Assembly: GCA_025642065.1 (NCBI GenBank) | Contig: JAODUP010000056.1 | Location: forward strand, 62,001 to 126,000 | Direction of reading: 5' to 3' | From: Paralvinella palmiformis | Taxonomy: Eukaryota > Annelida > Polychaeta > Terebellida > Alvinellidae | Length of the DNA stretch: 64,000 nucleotides | Shown: positions 60,980 through 64,000 of the stretch, in pieces | How the letters are laid out: each line of letters starts with the position of its first letter | Position numbering within the stretch: position 1 is the first letter of the stretch | Program-made: the position numbers and the translations under genes | The notes under the pieces: generated by a model | Seen by the model: the letters and a program-made list of their open reading frames with translations, nothing else | Told to the model about the DNA's origin: nothing | The model's database searches: none

Positions 60980-61106
60980 GGTGAAGAAGTGTTTAGGGCC
61001 TTGCTAAAGGCCGGTAAGAAGTCTAACGTGAAGCTCCGTATAGCGCAGAACAGTTTCAGTAAAGGCCTGCCGAGAAGCAATGATACGAGAGATCTAGCCA
61101 AACAAG
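60980..61106 (+). CDS. PLD3: PLD3-like exon: continuation of the first PLD domain
   Basis: Acceptor TATATATTCCAG ends at 60979 and the donor is AAG|GTGAGA at 61106/61107. The exon begins in phase 0 and ends after one base of a codon. The 42 full codons start with GEEVFRALLKAG and contain VKLRIAQNSF, matching the family segment GEEV-x6-11-NVRIA that follows ASFYWTL in PLD3. The HxKxxxxD motif of the first catalytic half would come in the next exon, which is not in the window, so catalytic competence cannot be judged here. With the candidate first exon, the window encodes about 202 residues of a protein expected to be near 490-520. A SINE target duplication begins 35 bases past the donor. Confidence 0.9.
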
Positions 61107-61140
61107 GTGAGATAGCCAGGATACATCGGGATGGGATTCA

Positions 61141-61524
61141 GCATGACGGGTTGGTTTTGTTGTTCGGGGAGAATCCCCAGGCTGTCGCTTAATCAGCACA
61201 GCCTCTATGTTGGAGTGGTTGAGAAACCTCCTCCCCCACCACTCACAGGGGAGCAGTACGGAAAGATGGAGCCGAAATGCCCTGAGGGTGGTCACTGCCA
61301 GAGTGTTTTACGTCCTCAGGGGTTTTTAACGTCCCCCTTTATTTTAAATAATTCAGTGGAGACGGCAGCGCCTTTTAACGTGGTCACCACTCACGATGTA
61401 GTGAGCCGAGAAATTAATCCCTGGAAAAGTTTCGACCTCTTACGGGTTCGAACCTGCGACCGTTGGCACCAAGTGCCGGGTGCTTAACCACTAGGCCACC
61501 GGAGCTCACTAGGGGCATGACGGG
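61141..61524 (-). mobile_element. tRNA-derived SINE, family A, complete
   Basis: The 10-base target duplication GCATGACGGG is at 61141-61150 and 61515-61524; the element is 61151-61514 (364 bp). On the minus strand it starts GTGAGCTCCGGTGGCCTAGT with A-box TGGCCTAGTGG, then has GCAGGTTCGAACCCGTAAG (B-box). It ends in the core GCGACAGCCTGGGGATTCTC and a short ACAACAAAACCAA tail. The intact head and perfect target duplication point to a fairly recent insertion, antisense to the PLD3-like gene. Confidence 0.9.
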
Positions 61525-62249
61525 ATGCTGCTCGAGTTATTTATTGGCATTGGAATGGACGTATCATGTCTGGGATATTTGTTTCGTTCGGTGTCTGGGC
61601 GACTGTCTGGATAGCTGGGCTGACTGATAGGGTTAATGTGAAAATAGTTTTGAAGAAGGAGACGGATGAGACGTTTTCGGGACAGTTTCCTCAATTACGT
61701 CTTGGAAAGTTCTATGTCACGGAACTTGATGCTACCATTAAGTACCGCTGGCCTTCAGGTCTGTAATCCCAGCACTAGCTCCGTCTGTGGAATGTTTCAT
61801 CTGATTCTCTGATTTCCCTCAGGTCTAGCCTCTACACCATATATGTTCTAAGCGTTACTAGCAACGAGGCTTAACCAGGCTCTCTTACTTAACATAATTT
61901 AGAGATTCATGTCTGAAGAGCACTATAACTTCGATTTTTATTTACATACGCATGTATACAGTAGATATAATGCAATAATAGAACATAATATTGTCAGCGG
62001 ATATTATTTAATTAGTATTATAAACTAACTGCGTTATAAAGAGGAACAGTGTAGATGGTAGAGATTTTAAGAGGTACAACATTCTAAGTGACACTCAGTC
62101 TTCACCTAGAACACACCATACACAGGATAAACCTGTGTAAAATATCGACACCATTGATATGTGACTGCACCCACCTGGTAGATGACAGAATGGATGGTTG
62201 TTTTTCTCTTCTTATTAACAGTAATTAGGTCAAAGCTTTAGTAAATACC
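61525..62249. other. Intron 4 (partial), no exon recognised
   Basis: A 67-codon ORF at 61566-61766 has no match I recognise and no PLD motif. Near 61780 GTGGAATGTTTCATCTGATT resembles SINE body sequence. The rest is AT-rich. Confidence 0.4.
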
Positions 62250-63458
62250 GTATTCTTCCGTGTATTTTACCGCGCAGGGTTTTTCTTACCTTTTTCTTCG
62301 TTTGTTTGGGGATGTGCGGTATACAACATAACTAAATGTTTCCAGCTATTTCCATACCTGTTCCCTAGAAAACCGAGTACCTTTTGACTTTTATCGTACC
62401 CTTTCTTATACAATATTAAATAACAAAATGTTTGATTACAGTGTTACTGATGCTGTACGTATATGTGTTGTTTCACCTATTTCTGTGTTTATTCTGTGTT
62501 TTCGTGTCCTCGTTTGAATGTGCTGTCCATGCCAACATCGAGGGTGTCTAATATGGGAATCCCGGACAAAAGCGGACATAGGTAAAAAACCCTCACATTT
62601 TAGTAGGTCAAACGCCCTCATATATACTTGGATAATATGTTATTTTCGTATAAATATTTGAGTAATATTTTTAATAGTGGCATATAAAAAGGACACATAG
62701 GGTTAGCGTTTAGGGTATTAAACTGAAAGTGAGGGCTTTTGACCCCGCGGAGGACATAACCCCATGAATGTCAGTGGTTCTTTTGAAAAGATGATTTATA
62801 TGTGAATTTAATAAATAATTTTTCAAAATATAACTATAAAAAGCCAAACACAACTTTTCAGTTGCGGTGGCCATATTCTAACAACCATTTGTATGTGCGT
62901 TAATTACCGTCAATTAACCCTAATTCCTATATTCAGGGGGTTGTGTCCGCAGGGAGTATTATCCGGTTACCCTAATATGGCCGTCGCACGTCTAAAGTGA
63001 GCGACATTAGGCGTATTATTCGGCTCCAGCACACCTCTGTATCGACATCGTCGGGATGCCTCCGATGTCAGGTCGGACGAGCCAGAGCCGCACATAGACG
63101 CCGTCCCTCGACGGAATTGACTGTACTGGATCAAATTTCCTGATTTACTCAGCTAGCTCCCATTTTGCTGACGTAGATTTCGTTAAGCAAGCGACCCCCA
63201 TCGGCTTTCCTCCCCACTTTCCCCCCATAAGTATCACCCAAAGCTCTCATGACGTCCCAACGATGTCATGATCCGTTTACTGCTCATCTGGCGACAGATC
63301 AATTTATTTCATAGAAATAAATATATTTAGCAGCCATCTGCAGATTTTCCCGGTTTCTCCTGTGCGTTATGCTCCAAAACTAAGCTTTTTTCAGAAAACT
63401 GTTTGGTCAAAAAGGGGTCCGCGTTATAAACGAATGAGCGCAATACACGGAAGAATAC
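62250..63458. mobile_element. Inverted-repeat DNA element, 1.2 kb, non-autonomous
   Basis: GTATTCTTCCGTGTATT at 62250-62266 is exactly mirrored by AATACACGGAAGAATAC at 63442-63458. Just inside, the left has ACCGCGCAGGG and the right (reverse complement) TTTATAACGCGGACC, as in elements with GTATAACGCG-type termini. No transposase ORF was found. A second inverted-repeat element seems to lie inside. The target duplication is not evident, so the superfamily is left open. Confidence 0.6.
62548..62990. mobile_element. Probable nested inverted-repeat element
   Basis: CTAATATGGGAATCCCGGAC, then AAAAGCGGACATA, on the left corresponds imperfectly, in inverted orientation, to TGTCCGCAGGGAGTATTATC followed by CGGTTACCCTAATATGG on the right. 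Subterminal CCCTCACATTTTAGTAGGTC and GAAAGTGAGGGCTTTTGACC are also inverted relatives. It would be a MITE of about 440 bp. Confidence 0.45.
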
Positions 63459-64000
63459 TTTGACGGGTTTAAATGATGTCTCTCCCTCAGTACACATAGA
63501 TCGGGGAACACTGAGGGAGTGATTATGGTCAAACTGTTTTACATCCTCAGAGAATCGGATCACTAACATGGCACTTTATCGTCTAATTGATGTTAGCCAT
63601 GGTCAGTCAGCTCTCAGTGAGCCAACAAAATGGCCTTCTTAATGGACAATTAGCCAGAAACAATGTGACCTTTTAACACAAACCTCAAGTGGGCTTTTAA
63701 CTGGTCCAGCTGCCATTTCAATATCTGGCCATCGGTAGGCAATACGCTAAGGAAGATTGTGGGCACTCTATCCCCTCCTTCATCCCACATCTATCTCCCA
63801 TCCCAAAACACTAAATAATAAATGATTATATACTATATAGATGAACGTCTCTGTCGTTACCTTTGTCATCAAAGGCTAATATACTAGTCGCCATGTGATG
63901 TTGGATGTTTCTAATGTATGCCTCACTGAAGGTGTTTATGATTAGCCACTGATGGCTTCAGGCTGTGTGTATGTGATGCGAGCCAGGTGTGTTTTGTTGC
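63459..64000. other. Non-coding stretch to the window end
   Basis: No PLD-like exon (in particular no HxKxxxxD segment) and no element recognised. Confidence 0.5.

Noticed and set aside
61566..61766. 67-codon ORF after exon 4, considered as the next PLD3 exon
   Set aside because: Wrong content: no HxKxxxxD or neighbouring PLD motif, and no acceptor giving the required phase 1.

Overview
The window looks like metazoan nuclear DNA, probably from a marine invertebrate and most likely a mollusc. It is AT-rich, carries introns of 6 to 22 kb, and is packed with microsatellites, minisatellites, tRNA-derived SINEs and short inverted-repeat (MITE-like) DNA elements. The mollusc assignment is inference from the protein and repeat style. 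Nothing prokaryotic (operons, ribosome binding sites, CRISPR) is present.

One gene can be recognised, on the + strand: a phospholipase D3/D4-like gene (PLD3 family, type II membrane 5'-to-3' exonuclease). Three exons are supported by protein similarity, splice sites and matching phases: 36200-36432 (cytoplasmic tail and transmembrane anchor), 43045-43225 (start of the lumenal PLD region, with the LVESIPE and ASFYWTL motifs) and 60980-61106 (continuation of the first PLD domain). A CpG-rich block at about 13.55-13.96 kb followed by a short ATG-initiated ORF with a phase-0 donor (13963-14028) is a plausible promoter and first coding exon, but this link is inferred. The exons with both HKD catalytic motifs lie beyond the right edge.

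Layout: 1-13.4 kb is upstream DNA with SINEs, a duplicated 0.33-kb element, a long inverted repeat (10.1-11.0 kb) and a 63-bp minisatellite (12.8-13.3 kb) just before the CpG block. Intron 1 (14.0-36.2 kb) holds SINEs, a diverged tandem duplication of 1.0-1.5 kb (21.8-24.6 kb), a 26-bp minisatellite and a complete MITE. Intron 2 (36.4-43.0 kb) holds a hAT-like element with an 8-bp target duplication and a SINE with a 12-bp target duplication nested at the end of an older SINE. Intron 3 (43.2-61.0 kb) holds five minisatellites, MITE copies and a second short hAT-like element. After exon 4, a full-length antisense SINE with a 10-bp target duplication begins 45 bases from the splice donor, followed by a 1.2-kb inverted-repeat element that seems to contain another one.

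Most open reading frames in the window are by-products of simple repeats. I see no convincing new multi-gene system; the points of interest are the gene structure and the mobile and repeat elements.
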